Shown here piece by piece: positions 16,041 to 24,739 of a DNA stretch of 43,457 bases (its first letter is position 1; each line of letters opens with the position of its first letter). The notes beneath the pieces are model-generated. The model was not told where the DNA came from and did not search any database. It saw nothing but the letters and a program-made list of their open reading frames with translations. A program made the translations under genes and the position numbers. The DNA comes from M55B167 sp046482825 (GTDB lineage: Bacteria > Verrucomicrobiota > Kiritimatiellia > RFP12 > UBA1067). The stretch covers positions 1 through 43,457 of the forward strand of contig JAWOEI010000104.1 of assembly GCA_046482825.1 (NCBI GenBank). Reading direction: 5' to 3'.

Positions 16041-18382
16041 AGAGTAAAACCTTTTATCTCACAACAAAGCTCAACACCGTAACGAAATCCGACACGATTA
16101 CGCATCATCTTCACCAGTGCAATCACATCTGATGCGCTGCAATTATTGTCTGCAACTATTATATTCGCATGAAAATCAGCCACATACGCACCACCGACAC
16201 GCAATCCTCTGCAACCGGCCTCATCCAGCAGTCTGCCGGCGGAATCACCCCTGGGATTTTTGAAAACGGAACCTGCTGTCCGGAAACCGGACAGCGGAAT
16301 GCGTTTTTTTCTTAATTCAGCCATGCGGAAATTAACAGACTCAGGAGAACTTTGCTTTAAACACAGCCGGCAGGACAAAGCAAAACCATTCTCCAGCACA
16401 ACACAGCTTCTATAGCTGAAGCCGCATTTGCCCGCAGGCAGTTCCATAATCCTGCCGGACTGATCAACAAATTCAACCGACTCAACGCTATCTGATATAC
16501 AAGCCCCGTGTGCTCCCGCATTCATAGCCAGCCATCCGCCTACTGTACCGGGAATTCCTGTCATAAATTCCAGTCCGCTTAACCCCGACACCTTCAGCTC
16601 TTCAAGCAGTTCCGCCCCGTTTTCGGAACACGAAACACGGATAATGAGACACTCATCGGAATATTCCACCCCCACGGACTCTGTTCCGGACGGGCTTTGA
16701 GTGTCTGAAACATAACAAAGCGATAAATCTGTCTTTTCATGACTCACCAAACTGATCAGGCAGGCATCCGAACCACAGTCACTGATAAGCGTGTTAAATC
16801 CAGCTCCCGCCGGGCGGAAATCCACTCCATATCTGCGGCATAGAGAAACAGCTGCCGCAACACTCTCTTTATCATCCGCCTCTGCAAACATTCCGCGTCC
16901 CCGTGTCGGAAAAATGGAACACGGTTGCAAATTTCTGTTTAACGACGCCCTGACACCGGGATATCCGTTGAGTTTGTCAACCAGTGCTTCCGTATCAGCA
17001 GACCGCACATTCTCTGTGAGAAGGCTGCGCAGTCTGATAACATCGCCGGCACCGGCAATCAGAACAAGATCACCGCTGTGCACTGTCTGTGTGAGATATG
17101 AGCAGCACTCAGCCAGAGAAGCGGAAAGTGTAAGAACCGATGTATCAGCCTGCTCACGGAAAAAAGCATAAAGATCGCAGATATCACCACCTTCCAGCGG
17201 CGACTCCGAGGCGGCATACACCGGGAGCAAAATCACTTCGTCAACACCCTCGAAAGCCGCCGGAAATTCCCTGCCCATAGCCAGTGTACGCGTATAGCGA
17301 TGCGGCTGGAAAACAGCCACCAACCTGCGGGGTGAACAGTCCAGGGCCATTTGAACCGCTGCTTTGAGTTCCGCAGGATGATGAGCATAATCAGCGATAT
17401 ATCGCACATCATTGTTGATTCCCAGCTCTTCAAACCTGCGCATCGGCAGTTCTGCACAAGCCGTCGGCAGAACCTGCGCAATCTGTTCAACAGAATAACC
17501 GCTGGCTATGGCAGACGCTGCGGCACCAAGAGCATTCAGAAGATTATGACGCCCCCCGACAGCTATACTTACACGATCTATGAAACATCCCTTGTAAAAC
17601 AAATCAAAAGAACATCTCCCTTCAGCAACAGCAACCTTGCCAGCTCTGAGGACGGCCGCATCGCTGAAACCGTAATTCAGTGCACTGATACCACACTCGC
17701 GGACGACACGCAGTGCACGTGCGTCATCAGAACACACACATACAGCATTACGGGTCTGACGCACAACATCACGAAAACATTCCAACAGATCATCCTCGCC
17801 TTCAAAATGCTCCAGATGATCGATATCAATATTATTCACCACGGTAACCGCCGGATGATAATACCGCAGTGTGGCATCGCTTTCATCCGCCTCGACAATC
17901 AGGAGGTCATTGTCACCGGGAGCCGCCACTGAACCAAGTGCAGGTGTAAACCCGCCTATGCACCAGCCGGGATCAGCCCCCAGCTCCTGGAAGAGGCGCG
18001 CCGTAAAACAGGCAGTTGTTGTTTTACCATGGGTTCCGCAGACTGCAACCCCGCTGGACATAGACATCAGAGATGCAAGAACCTCACCACGTCTTATAAC
18101 AGGAATGCCTTTCTTCCGGGCTTCGATAATTTCAGGCTCACTGCAGGAAACAGCGGATGTCATTACAACAGCGCAATTATTGGATAAAGCTGCAAGATGC
18201 TCTTCGGAATGCCCCCTGAAAACTTCAACTCCTGCACGTTCCAGCTCAGGCACGAATTCATTCAGCTCACAATCACATCCGCTGACAGCATGTCCACGGG
18301 CAGCCAGCATCCGGGCGAGACCGGCCATGCCGACACCGCAGACTCCAACCATATGAATCTGGCAAACATCAGAAAGATCCAC
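16037..18382 (-). CDS. murC-murB: MurC-MurB fusion: UDP-MurNAc-alanine ligase / UDP-GlcNAc enolpyruvate reductase
   Basis: One uninterrupted frame encodes two peptidoglycan enzymes. Residues 1 to about 465 are MurC, with 'HMVGVCGVGMAGLA', the ATP loop GTHGKTTT near 116-123, 'VNNIDIDHLEHF' and 'DYAHHP'. From about 480 to the end is MurB, with FAD-site 'PAGAGFNTLI', 'GIPGTVGGWLAMNAGAHG', 'SYRS', the catalytic-Ser 'GSVFKNP' and a terminal Glu in 'CCEIKGF'. The two consecutive steps, UDP-GlcNAc-enolpyruvate to UDP-MurNAc to UDP-MurNAc-L-Ala, are thus joined. Start chosen: GTG 18382, with GAGG 7 nt upstream; a TTG at 18388 is too close to that site. It follows sppA by about 20 bp and overlaps ddl. 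Confidence 0.95.
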   Translation of the reverse strand: MDLSDVCQIHMVGVCGVGMAGLARMLAARGHAVSGCDCELNEFVPELERAGVEVFRGHSEEHLAALSNNCAVVMTSAVSCSEPEIIEARKKGIPVIRRGEVLASLMSMSSGVAVCGTHGKTTTACFTARLFQELGADPGWCIGGFTPALGSVAAPGDNDLLIVEADESDATLRYYHPAVTVVNNIDIDHLEHFEGEDDLLECFRDVVRQTRNAVCVCSDDARALRVVRECGISALNYGFSDAAVLRAGKVAVAEGRCSFDLFYKGCFIDRVSIAVGGRHNLLNALGAAASAIASGYSVEQIAQVLPTACAELPMRRFEELGINNDVRYIADYAHHPAELKAAVQMALDCSPRRLVAVFQPHRYTRTLAMGREFPAAFEGVDEVILLPVYAASESPLEGGDICDLYAFFREQADTSVLTLSASLAECCSYLTQTVHSGDLVLIAGAGDVIRLRSLLTENVRSADTEALVDKLNGYPGVRASLNRNLQPCSIFPTRGRGMFAEADDKESVAAAVSLCRRYGVDFRPAGAGFNTLISDCGSDACLISLVSHEKTDLSLCYVSDTQSPSGTESVGVEYSDECLIIRVSCSENGAELLEELKVSGLSGLEFMTGIPGTVGGWLAMNAGAHGACISDSVESVEFVDQSGRIMELPAGKCGFSYRSCVVLENGFALSCRLCLKQSSPESVNFRMAELRKKRIPLSGFRTAGSVFKNPRGDSAGRLLDEAGCRGLRVGGAYVADFHANIIVADNNCSASDVIALVKMMRNRVGFRYGVELCCEIKGFTL

Positions 18383-18406
18383 TGGCAAACCTCAAAATTT
18401 CTGTCT

Positions 18407-19459
18407 TCAATTCCCGGCCGGCTGCCACAGATACATGAGACCGGAACCGCTATGTTCACCGGAAATCATATGTTTAAGCTGCATACCTATACCGGGAGAG
18501 CCTCCGCCAAAGATATCATTCAGCGTCAGCTGTTCCTGATAGCGGAATACTTTAACTGTTGGCATATTCAGTAATTCAGCCACCTTGTTCTCTGCATCCT
18601 GATAGTAGCCAAGCCCGTCAATCAACCCGTTACGGACAGCTTCATCGGCAAGATAAACACGACCGTCAGCCAGTTTTTCAACTGAACTTCTGTCCATTTT
18701 CCGGTTTGACGCAACAAGAGTCACAAAACGGTCGTGCATGCGTGATATCACCCGTTGCATAATAGCCACCTGTTCCGGTTTGACATCCGTCAGAGGATTG
18801 AAAAAATCCTTGTTCTCTCCCGATTTTACCGTAACATCCCTGACACCCAGTTTTGCGGCAAGTTCTCTGACGTTGTATGACTGCATAATCACACCGATTG
18901 ATCCGGTTACCGATGTGGGGTGTGCCAGAATATAATCAGATGGCAGTGATATATAATAAGCACCTGAAGCAGCGACATCCCCCATAATCGTCACGATAAC
19001 ACGTCCGGGCTGTGCCTCCTTGAAATCAATCAGTGCATTGTAAATAATATCGCTCGCGGTAATTCCTCCGCCGCCGCTGTTGATTTCCATAATCAGAGCC
19101 TTGACCTGCGAATCAGCCGTAGCTCTGCGTATGGAGCGCAGGGCTGTTACAGCACTGCGATCCGCCCATGTAGAGCGGGAGAGCATAATCATACCGTTCA
19201 CATTGATACGTACTACCTTGGTTGTGCCGGTTCCGGTGGACCATTTTTCAATCATCTGAGGAAATTCATCCTCTCCGTATCCGGCAGTTCTTATTCCCTT
19301 CAGAGAACTTCTGAACTCCGTATCAAGCCTGCCGCTGGACATCCCGAAAAAAATCAGAGCCGCAAAAGCCGCAATCATACCGAAAAAAACCGCAAAACAT
19401 ATCAGACATCCGAATCCGCATCCTGAAGAACGGCGTTTCTGATCTACATTTTTATTCAT
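18407..19459 (-). CDS. sppA: Signal peptide peptidase SppA-type, S49 family
   Basis: A 350-residue protein with an N-terminal transmembrane helix (about 15-40) and one S49 peptidase domain, the short SppA form. The catalytic Ser lies in 'GDVAASGAYYIS' and the Lys in 'VKSGENKDFFNP'; 'SVTGSIGVI' is also conserved. The family degrades leftover signal peptides in the inner membrane. ATG 19459 is chosen because an AGGGAG SD precedes it; the frame stays open upstream to 19543 without support. It lies just upstream of murC-murB and is probably cotranscribed. Confidence 0.9.
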   Translation of the reverse strand: MNKNVDQKRRSSGCGFGCLICFAVFFGMIAAFAALIFFGMSSGRLDTEFRSSLKGIRTAGYGEDEFPQMIEKWSTGTGTTKVVRINVNGMIMLSRSTWADRSAVTALRSIRRATADSQVKALIMEINSGGGGITASDIIYNALIDFKEAQPGRVIVTIMGDVAASGAYYISLPSDYILAHPTSVTGSIGVIMQSYNVRELAAKLGVRDVTVKSGENKDFFNPLTDVKPEQVAIMQRVISRMHDRFVTLVASNRKMDRSSVEKLADGRVYLADEAVRNGLIDGLGYYQDAENKVAELLNMPTVKVFRYQEQLTLNDIFGGGSPGIGMQLKHMISGEHSGSGLMYLWQPAGN

Positions 19460-19562
19460 AAAAAATCTCCCTGAGAAAACACATTGTAAGGCTAATAAGT
19501 TTACCACACACCGCATCATACCGCAAGCGGCACCGCTGTTCAAATTGAGCCGGAACCGAGTT

Positions 19563-20360
19563 TCAGCGTATCATCCCGGAATTACGACAGGCTGCCAGCT
19601 GTCTGCCGGAAAAAGAGTTCCGCACCTGATAGGCAGCAACACTGAAGGCACTTACCACATTCAGGGAATTCTTGGCACCGAAAAGCTGAATACGCACAGG
19701 GCCGCCATTGCACATTTCAATGACATCAGGGTCCAGTCCAAAACGTTCATTGCCCAGTATCAGAGCACAAGGAAATTTCCATTTCACTCTGTCTATGGAC
19801 GGTGCGCCCTCAACCGTTTCCAGGGCATAACAGGTAATACCGTTTTCTGTCAATTCCGCTATTACTCCGCGTATTTTTTCCGAATAACGCCATGACACAA
19901 GTTCATCGGCACCAAGAGCTGCTTTGGCCACCCGGGGCTGACCGGGCAGCGGTGTATATCCACAGAGAATCACTTCAGCCAGGCCGAAACACTCTGATGA
20001 ACGCAGGATGCCGCCGAGATTAAAAGCCGAACGCATAGAATCCACTACAACTTTAACAGGCATCAGCTCTCCTTGACTAACCTCCGCCGGCATATCACTG
20101 TCCAGAATATCAACATCCGTAACCCGCAGGCGGGTAACAGCGCGTTCAACCGGAACCATTACACTCCAGAACTGAGATCTGTTCATGGCTTCATGCAGCA
20201 GACGAGCAAGCCCGGCAAGCCGGGGAAGCTTCTTCTGTTTCTTCATCCATTGCTGGCAGGCATCAATCCTGTCTGCCCGTGATTGTGACTCGTCCCAGTG
20301 CCTGTCAAGATCTTGCAGGAGGGTTAAAGCCTCGCGCCAGATATTCTGTTCATCATTCAC
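19563..20360 (-). CDS. SpoU/TrmH-family RNA 2'-O-ribose methyltransferase
   Basis: A 265-residue SPOUT-class methyltransferase. The N-terminal ~95 residues are helical and not recognised. The catalytic half has the three SpoU motifs: 'SAFNLGGILRSSECFG' (motif 1 Asn and Arg), 'LILGNERFGL' (motif 2) and 'IQLFGAKNSLNVVSAFSVAAYQ' (motif 3), which form the knotted SAM site. The target RNA (tRNA or rRNA position) cannot be assigned. The start is GTG at 20360 with AGGAA 6 nt upstream. It is 103 bp upstream of sppA in the same direction. Confidence 0.87.
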   Translation of the reverse strand: MNDEQNIWREALTLLQDLDRHWDESQSRADRIDACQQWMKKQKKLPRLAGLARLLHEAMNRSQFWSVMVPVERAVTRLRVTDVDILDSDMPAEVSQGELMPVKVVVDSMRSAFNLGGILRSSECFGLAEVILCGYTPLPGQPRVAKAALGADELVSWRYSEKIRGVIAELTENGITCYALETVEGAPSIDRVKWKFPCALILGNERFGLDPDVIEMCNGGPVRIQLFGAKNSLNVVSAFSVAAYQVRNSFSGRQLAACRNSGMIR

Positions 20361-20500
20361 ATCATTTCCTGCAGTAGTCCCGTCTTTGCTTTATACGGGA
20401 GTAATAGTAAAAAAATCAAAACGCAGACTTGCAAATTTCACTGAAATAAGGCATTATCATAGCACTTTTTTGAGACGATACCAACGATTTGGAGTTTTTT

Positions 20501-20713
20501 ATGCCAAGAGAAGCACGTAAATTTAACAAAAAGCCGCGTACACGGCCTATCAAGACACCCGTTGAGAAAGCGCGACGCTTGAAAGTCCAGCGCGCCCGTT
20601 TGGTTAAACTGGGTATGGATGCAGAGGTTGTGGAGAAAATGCAGCCGGAAGAGGTGCGTAAGCTCTGCCTGACCCCTAAAAAGGTCGAAAAAATGCTTGC
20701 TGCAAAGGCTTGA
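20501..20713 (+). CDS. Small basic protein of unknown function
   Basis: A 70-residue, strongly basic protein with about a third Lys/Arg. The N-terminal half (to about residue 38) is a cationic segment, and the second half has regularly spaced Glu/Lys patterns suggesting short helices. I do not recognise a family. A GGAG SD 6 nt before ATG 20501 and a strong intrinsic terminator 25 bp after the stop support a real monocistronic gene, perhaps a nucleic-acid or ribosome-associated protein. It is divergent from the SpoU gene. Confidence 0.65.
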   Translation: MPREARKFNKKPRTRPIKTPVEKARRLKVQRARLVKLGMDAEVVEKMQPEEVRKLCLTPKKVEKMLAAKA

Positions 20714-20738
20714 ACCAATCGGCATCGTATAATTTTGA

Positions 20739-20775
20739 AAGACACACCACCATAACAGGCCGGTGTGTCTTTTTT
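20739..20775 (+). terminator. Intrinsic terminator of the small basic protein gene
   Basis: The stem AAGACACACC (20739-20748) pairs with GGTGTGTCTT (20762-20771) across a 13-nt loop, and the transcript ends in a T run. It lies between the convergent small gene and the glycosyltransferase gene. Confidence 0.85.
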
Positions 20776-20805
20776 GCGTCTCCTCTCCCGAAGCTGCTTT
20801 CAGTC

Positions 20806-21921
20806 TTATATGCGACAGAATCGCACAATATTATAAACATCAAGCGTAGCTGCAACCATTCTCTCCAGATTATACTGAGCAACTGTTTGACGTCCCTTTT
20901 CCGCGAACTCACGTCGTAACGCGGCATCACAGAGTTTTGCCGTATTTGTCACCAGATCATCAAACTCCCCGGGGGCCGCCAGCATAGCATTCACACCGTG
21001 TGTTATGACATCCTCTATCCCGCCGACACAATAAGCTGAAACAGGCACACCCGCATCCAGAGCCTCCAGCAGCACATAAGGCAATCCCTCCCAGCGGGAC
21101 GGAATAACAATCACATCACATTCACGCATACGCCTGATTACCTGATCCTGCGGACAACGGCCGCATATTCTTATAATGTTTTGACAGTTATCACAGTTCC
21201 CGAAGCCGGAAGCCGGATGTCCAGCAGAAAATACCCCGTAAATGTTTCCGACGCATTCCACATCCCGTTGATTCAGCTCCTGTATCATCCGTACAAAATC
21301 ATCCGCTCCCTTCTGCATCGCGTCTCTGCCGAAAAAACCCAGCTTCAAAGGTTTATGGTTATTTATCTCCGGCAGCTTCAATCCGCAGGGCCTGATGCCA
21401 TTAGGTATAAAATGAATACGCTGCTGATGATAACCCAACTGAATCGACGCCTCATATTCTTCACGGGAGAGAACAATTATAGCGGAGCTTGTATTCACCA
21501 TGCCCTTTTCCACAAAATTGTATGCAGCGGAAAGCCTGGTATTATTCATAAGAAAAGGAAAACAGTGCGGAGTATAGACAGCGGGAGTTTTATTCAACTT
21601 GGCCGCTATTCGTCCCAGAACACCCGCCTTCGCGCAATGCGCATGCACCAGATCCGGCTTCAATTCACGAATCAACTTCGAAATCTTAAACGTAGCCGTC
21701 ATATCACCGGGAACAGCACCCCTTTTCATGGGAATCTCATAAAAAGGAACATTGATAGAACTCAGAAAACGAAGCACCTCATCAATATTATCCAGATCAC
21801 GTTCAAAGGAGAGTGCCACTGAGCACTGGACGGATTTTCCATGAATTTCACCGATAAGATCCTTAAGATGCCTCCAGGCACCTCCTTCAACTGCCTCCAG
21901 AACATATAATACATGCTTCAT
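20806..21921 (-). CDS. GT4-family glycosyltransferase with a four-Cys insert
   Basis: A GT-B fold glycosyltransferase of about 371 residues. The N-terminal domain has 'GGAWRHLKDL' and 'PDLVHAHCAKAG'. The C-terminal domain has 'FIPNGI', 'LGFFGRD' and the nucleotide-sugar motif 'PSRWEGLPYVLLEAL'. Unusually, the segment before that motif carries C-x2-C-x6-C-x2-C (about residues 243-256), which looks like a zinc knuckle. The substrate is unknown; likely cell-surface polysaccharide or LPS. ATG 21921 is preferred over the adjoining GTG 21924; no clear SD is visible. It is a lone gene with no polysaccharide cluster around it. Confidence 0.85.
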   Translation of the reverse strand: MKHVLYVLEAVEGGAWRHLKDLIGEIHGKSVQCSVALSFERDLDNIDEVLRFLSSINVPFYEIPMKRGAVPGDMTATFKISKLIRELKPDLVHAHCAKAGVLGRIAAKLNKTPAVYTPHCFPFLMNNTRLSAAYNFVEKGMVNTSSAIIVLSREEYEASIQLGYHQQRIHFIPNGIRPCGLKLPEINNHKPLKLGFFGRDAMQKGADDFVRMIQELNQRDVECVGNIYGVFSAGHPASGFGNCDNCQNIIRICGRCPQDQVIRRMRECDVIVIPSRWEGLPYVLLEALDAGVPVSAYCVGGIEDVITHGVNAMLAAPGEFDDLVTNTAKLCDAALRREFAEKGRQTVAQYNLERMVAATLDVYNIVRFCRI

Positions 21922-21978
21922 CACGCTGTAATGTTAGCAGATTAATTTTAGGGGAACAAAATAAATTGCACTCCTGAC

Positions 21979-22007
21979 TTGATTCCAACCTCCATAAACG
22001 TTATATT
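21979..22007 (+). promoter_or_regulatory. Promoter of tRNA-Val
   Basis: TTGATT (21979-21984), a 17-nt spacer and TATATT (22002-22007), ending 19 bp before the mature tRNA. Confidence 0.6.
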
Positions 22008-22025
22008 TAGCGCACCTTTTCAAAC

Positions 22026-22102
22026 GGGCGGTTATCTCAGTTGGTTAGAGAGCCTGGTTTACACCCAGGATGTCGGGGGTTCGAGTCCCTCACCGCCCAC
22101 CA
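22026..22102 (+). tRNA. tRNA-Val (anticodon UAC)
   Basis: A 77-nt cloverleaf. The acceptor arm GGGCGGT pairs with ACCGCCC, the D arm carries 'CAGTTGGTTAGAG', the anticodon stem CCTGG/CCAGG encloses loop TTTACAC (anticodon TAC), and the T arm carries GGTTCGAGTCC. The 3' CCA is encoded. It reads valine GUA codons and other purine-ending GUN codons. Confidence 0.97.
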
Positions 22103-22343
22103 GCTTCCGCGAAAAGTCACTTTTAAGGAACAGTTTCCCGTCTCCGTATTAAATTCTGCAGACCGCATTACGCGCATCTTCCTGCAGCAGTCACGCCGTA
22201 TGAAAGAGGACGGATAAACGACATATTCCCGCTCTCTTTTGCCGTCTAAAAGTGGCTGATATATTGCCAAGCTGAAGACGCAACTCTACAGTTTTACTAC
22301 GTCTCCAAGGTGCCGCTTATGTGGGATATAGCATTTCTGTCCT

Positions 22344-24101
22344 TCAGAAGACAAATATGAAGGTCCCAGCTGCTGGCTGCTGTTGCAGCTCCAGACGGTG
22401 AAAATCAAACTGAGAGTAAGCTTCGCCGTTTTCGGAATCATAAATTATATTGATAACGTTGTCTCCTTCCACAAGAAGTTCCCGGGGCATTGATACCGAG
22501 AATAAAGTATTGTCCGGCAACCCTTCAGGATAAGACTGCACCACAGTATCATTACAGCCGATAGTGAAAGCATGATTGCCAGTACCACCTTCTCTGATAC
22601 CCTGTGAAAGCAGACGGGTAGTATAATCATAGGTATATTGGTCAATCATTTCAGAAGAAAGCGTGAAGTGAATATTTATTAACGGGTCGCCGGCAACTGT
22701 GTATGATGTTACAGCACGTTCTAAATGCATCCAATTCGGATCGGTCACGTAGAAATCATCAGGAGCATCCCCTTCGTTGGCAAATTCTGCACTCGAAAAA
22801 TCTTCATAGCCCACTTGCCATGAACCGCTTATTTCCATCCAGTCAAAACTGATATATGAGGCCGGTCCATTTGCATAATGCAAAGTGAAAGTGTTGGTTC
22901 CCTCAATGAGTTCGCTACCGGGGATATACCAGTGGTAATCCTGAAACGGGCCAACAGCTTGCTCCGGATAGGTGAAATCATTGACAATCAGTTCGATTTG
23001 CACAGACTGACTGCTCTGAGAACTATATGTTCTGAGGTGAAACCCGTAATCCAGAGCCGCTTCAATTGCATCTAGTTCAAGTTTAATTGTTGCGTCACGA
23101 CGGTAGAGGGTCACAGCCCGGCGCATAGTATGCCATGGATCACCTAAACGGTATTCGGCATCGGTTGAGGTCTCTGCCCGCATATCATTTGAGTTGTTGT
23201 TTTTAAGTCCGATCTGGAATAACGGTCTGGGATGACCAAATGCTTCGTTAACCTCATCAAATGAAAGAGCTCGATCCCAGACTGCCAAATGATTAACGGC
23301 TCCTTTAAAAGCTTTGCGCCCATTTGATGATGAATACCCGGAAGTTGCATATTCAGCACCGATAACTACATCACCCGCACTGATCGAGTTTGTTATTACG
23401 GTTGTATTATGTGATTCATATACCAGAGAACCACCCTCTTCCCAAAGATAGAACTCAACGGTGTCGGTGGGTGTGTTTATACCGCCATCAGTTAGAACCA
23501 CGGCAACATCATACCATGTGTTGGTTTTGATGGACGCATCCATACTGATTTGATCTTCTATAGCATATATTCTAAGACAGGGATATGACTCGTTAAATAC
23601 ACCGAACATCCAGCCACGGTCAGGCCATTCCAGTTTGTTGTTGTACAGCCATCCCATATGACAGTTTGATACTTCAGTAGCTATCCCCTCCCAGTAAAAG
23701 CGTGTTACGATTGTAGCAGAGCCAGCAAGAGGAGTTGTGGCTTTAAATGTTACGGGATAGCAGTTGCTTGTGGCGGGATCCACAGCGGGATTGAAATACA
23801 TGGATTTATTGCCGTAATTCTGTCCGCCTGCCGGACATACAACCGGCATGTTTGTCCAACCCGGGCCTCCCAGCGGGCCGCTTATGGCTGTGGCATGTCT
23901 GCCCGAACTTTCAGTCCAGTACCGTTGGTCGCGGATTTCATCAAGGTCTGCGTGGCCGTCATCATCAGCATCATAATCGAAATGCCACCAGGCTTCGCAG
24001 TCATCATAAACCCCAGCATGAAGTTGTACGGAAAATATTCCGATACAAAATACTGCAACAGAAACAAAACATTTATTTGAATACCTGTAATTTTTTTTCA
24101 T
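22344..24101 (-). CDS. Secreted LamG-domain protein with two C-terminal beta-sandwich repeats
   Basis: A protein of about 585 residues with a signal peptide (to about residue 30). It has a 'WWHFDYDADDDGHADLDE' start resembling a Ca-binding linker, and a LamG/concanavalin-like domain (about 70-295, ending 'AVWDRALSFDEVNEAF'). Two diverged copies of a domain of about 125 residues follow (roughly 310-435 and 450-575). Each copy starts near 'DPxWxxxxRAVTxY' and ends 'EGxNxxxxxY...SxFDxxxLE', like a carbohydrate-binding module. No catalytic motif is visible; it is probably an extracellular sugar-binding or adhesion protein. Of two adjacent ATGs the second (24101) has the better SD spacing (AGGAG, 6 nt). 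It is divergent from the GH36-like gene. Confidence 0.75.
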   Translation of the reverse strand: MKKNYRYSNKCFVSVAVFCIGIFSVQLHAGVYDDCEAWWHFDYDADDDGHADLDEIRDQRYWTESSGRHATAISGPLGGPGWTNMPVVCPAGGQNYGNKSMYFNPAVDPATSNCYPVTFKATTPLAGSATIVTRFYWEGIATEVSNCHMGWLYNNKLEWPDRGWMFGVFNESYPCLRIYAIEDQISMDASIKTNTWYDVAVVLTDGGINTPTDTVEFYLWEEGGSLVYESHNTTVITNSISAGDVVIGAEYATSGYSSSNGRKAFKGAVNHLAVWDRALSFDEVNEAFGHPRPLFQIGLKNNNSNDMRAETSTDAEYRLGDPWHTMRRAVTLYRRDATIKLELDAIEAALDYGFHLRTYSSQSSQSVQIELIVNDFTYPEQAVGPFQDYHWYIPGSELIEGTNTFTLHYANGPASYISFDWMEISGSWQVGYEDFSSAEFANEGDAPDDFYVTDPNWMHLERAVTSYTVAGDPLINIHFTLSSEMIDQYTYDYTTRLLSQGIREGGTGNHAFTIGCNDTVVQSYPEGLPDNTLFSVSMPRELLVEGDNVINIIYDSENGEAYSQFDFHRLELQQQPAAGTFIFVF

Positions 24102-24167
24102 CATGATCTCCTGTATAATGTATAAGTGGAAAATTACTACTGTCTGTCTGCCGGACTTGCGGAATCG

Positions 24168-24197
24168 CGGATTTGCTGAATCCGAAAACGATTTTCG
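24168..24197. promoter_or_regulatory. Candidate operator pair upstream of LamG gene
   Basis: CGGATT-N5-AATCCG (24168-24184) is followed by CGAAAA-CGA-TTTTCG (24183-24197). The second shares the 9-mer CGAAAACGA with the opposite strand of the permease operator region (6232-6240). Seen in sequence; the regulatory role is inferred. Confidence 0.3.
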
Positions 24198-24349
24198 TCT
24201 GTAACCCGATTAATTTTCAGCAGCTTTTCACTGAATGTTCTGAGCACCGACAGAATGCCTCCAAACCGTAGAGACTTGAATCTCACTCACTATAGCATCC
24301 CATAGGGATATTGAAATTTGCCAAATTCCATCGTTAATATCTATTATGC

Positions 24350-24360
24350 GGGGGGGGGGG
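24350..24360. repeat. G11 homopolymer
   Basis: Eleven consecutive G on the plus strand, in the intergenic region. It is prone to slippage and to sequencing error. Confidence 0.9.
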
Positions 24361-24739
24361 TGAAAAATGTCAACCCTTAATCGCACCCTTTTTTGATAAG
24401 GAAAATGCTGGTTTGACGGTTGAATTCTCCTGTAAGCTACAAGAATTAAAAATCAAAAACGCAACACTGCCGAAACAGAACGGATAACTCTTTTTTCTGA
24501 TATTGAAATACAAAGAACATCTGCACAGGACGATAAATTTAAAATGCGCCCCACTAAAAACTGTTACAGAAAAAATCTTTTTATATTAATCTCTATCTAA
24601 TTACTTATGTGCGGCTGTTCTGTCGGGGAATAAACGACAACTGAAATTTACTGAGTTGTTTTGACAGGGTAACCCACCCATATCTTACACTATGGCGCAG
24701 CACATCAGGATTCATTTAAATCAGGAAAGGACAAAACTA

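Larger units (their letters stand above)
24102..24739. other. Long divergent intergenic region (LamG / GH36-like)
   Basis: About 640 bp with no supportable gene. It contains two small inverted repeats (24168-24197), a 13-bp palindrome ATCCCATAGGGAT (24297-24309), an 11-G homopolymer (24350-24360) and AT-rich DNA leading to the GH36-like start. Probably regulatory for both secreted-protein genes. Confidence 0.5.

Noticed and set aside
17351..17932. 193-codon plus-strand frame inside murC
   Set aside because: It is antisense to clearly conserved MurC motifs and has no recognisable domain; a shadow frame.
22037..22270. 77-codon minus-strand frame ending in 'DSNPRHPGCKPGSLTN'
   Set aside because: This is the well-known false translation of the antisense of a tRNA; it covers tRNA-Val.
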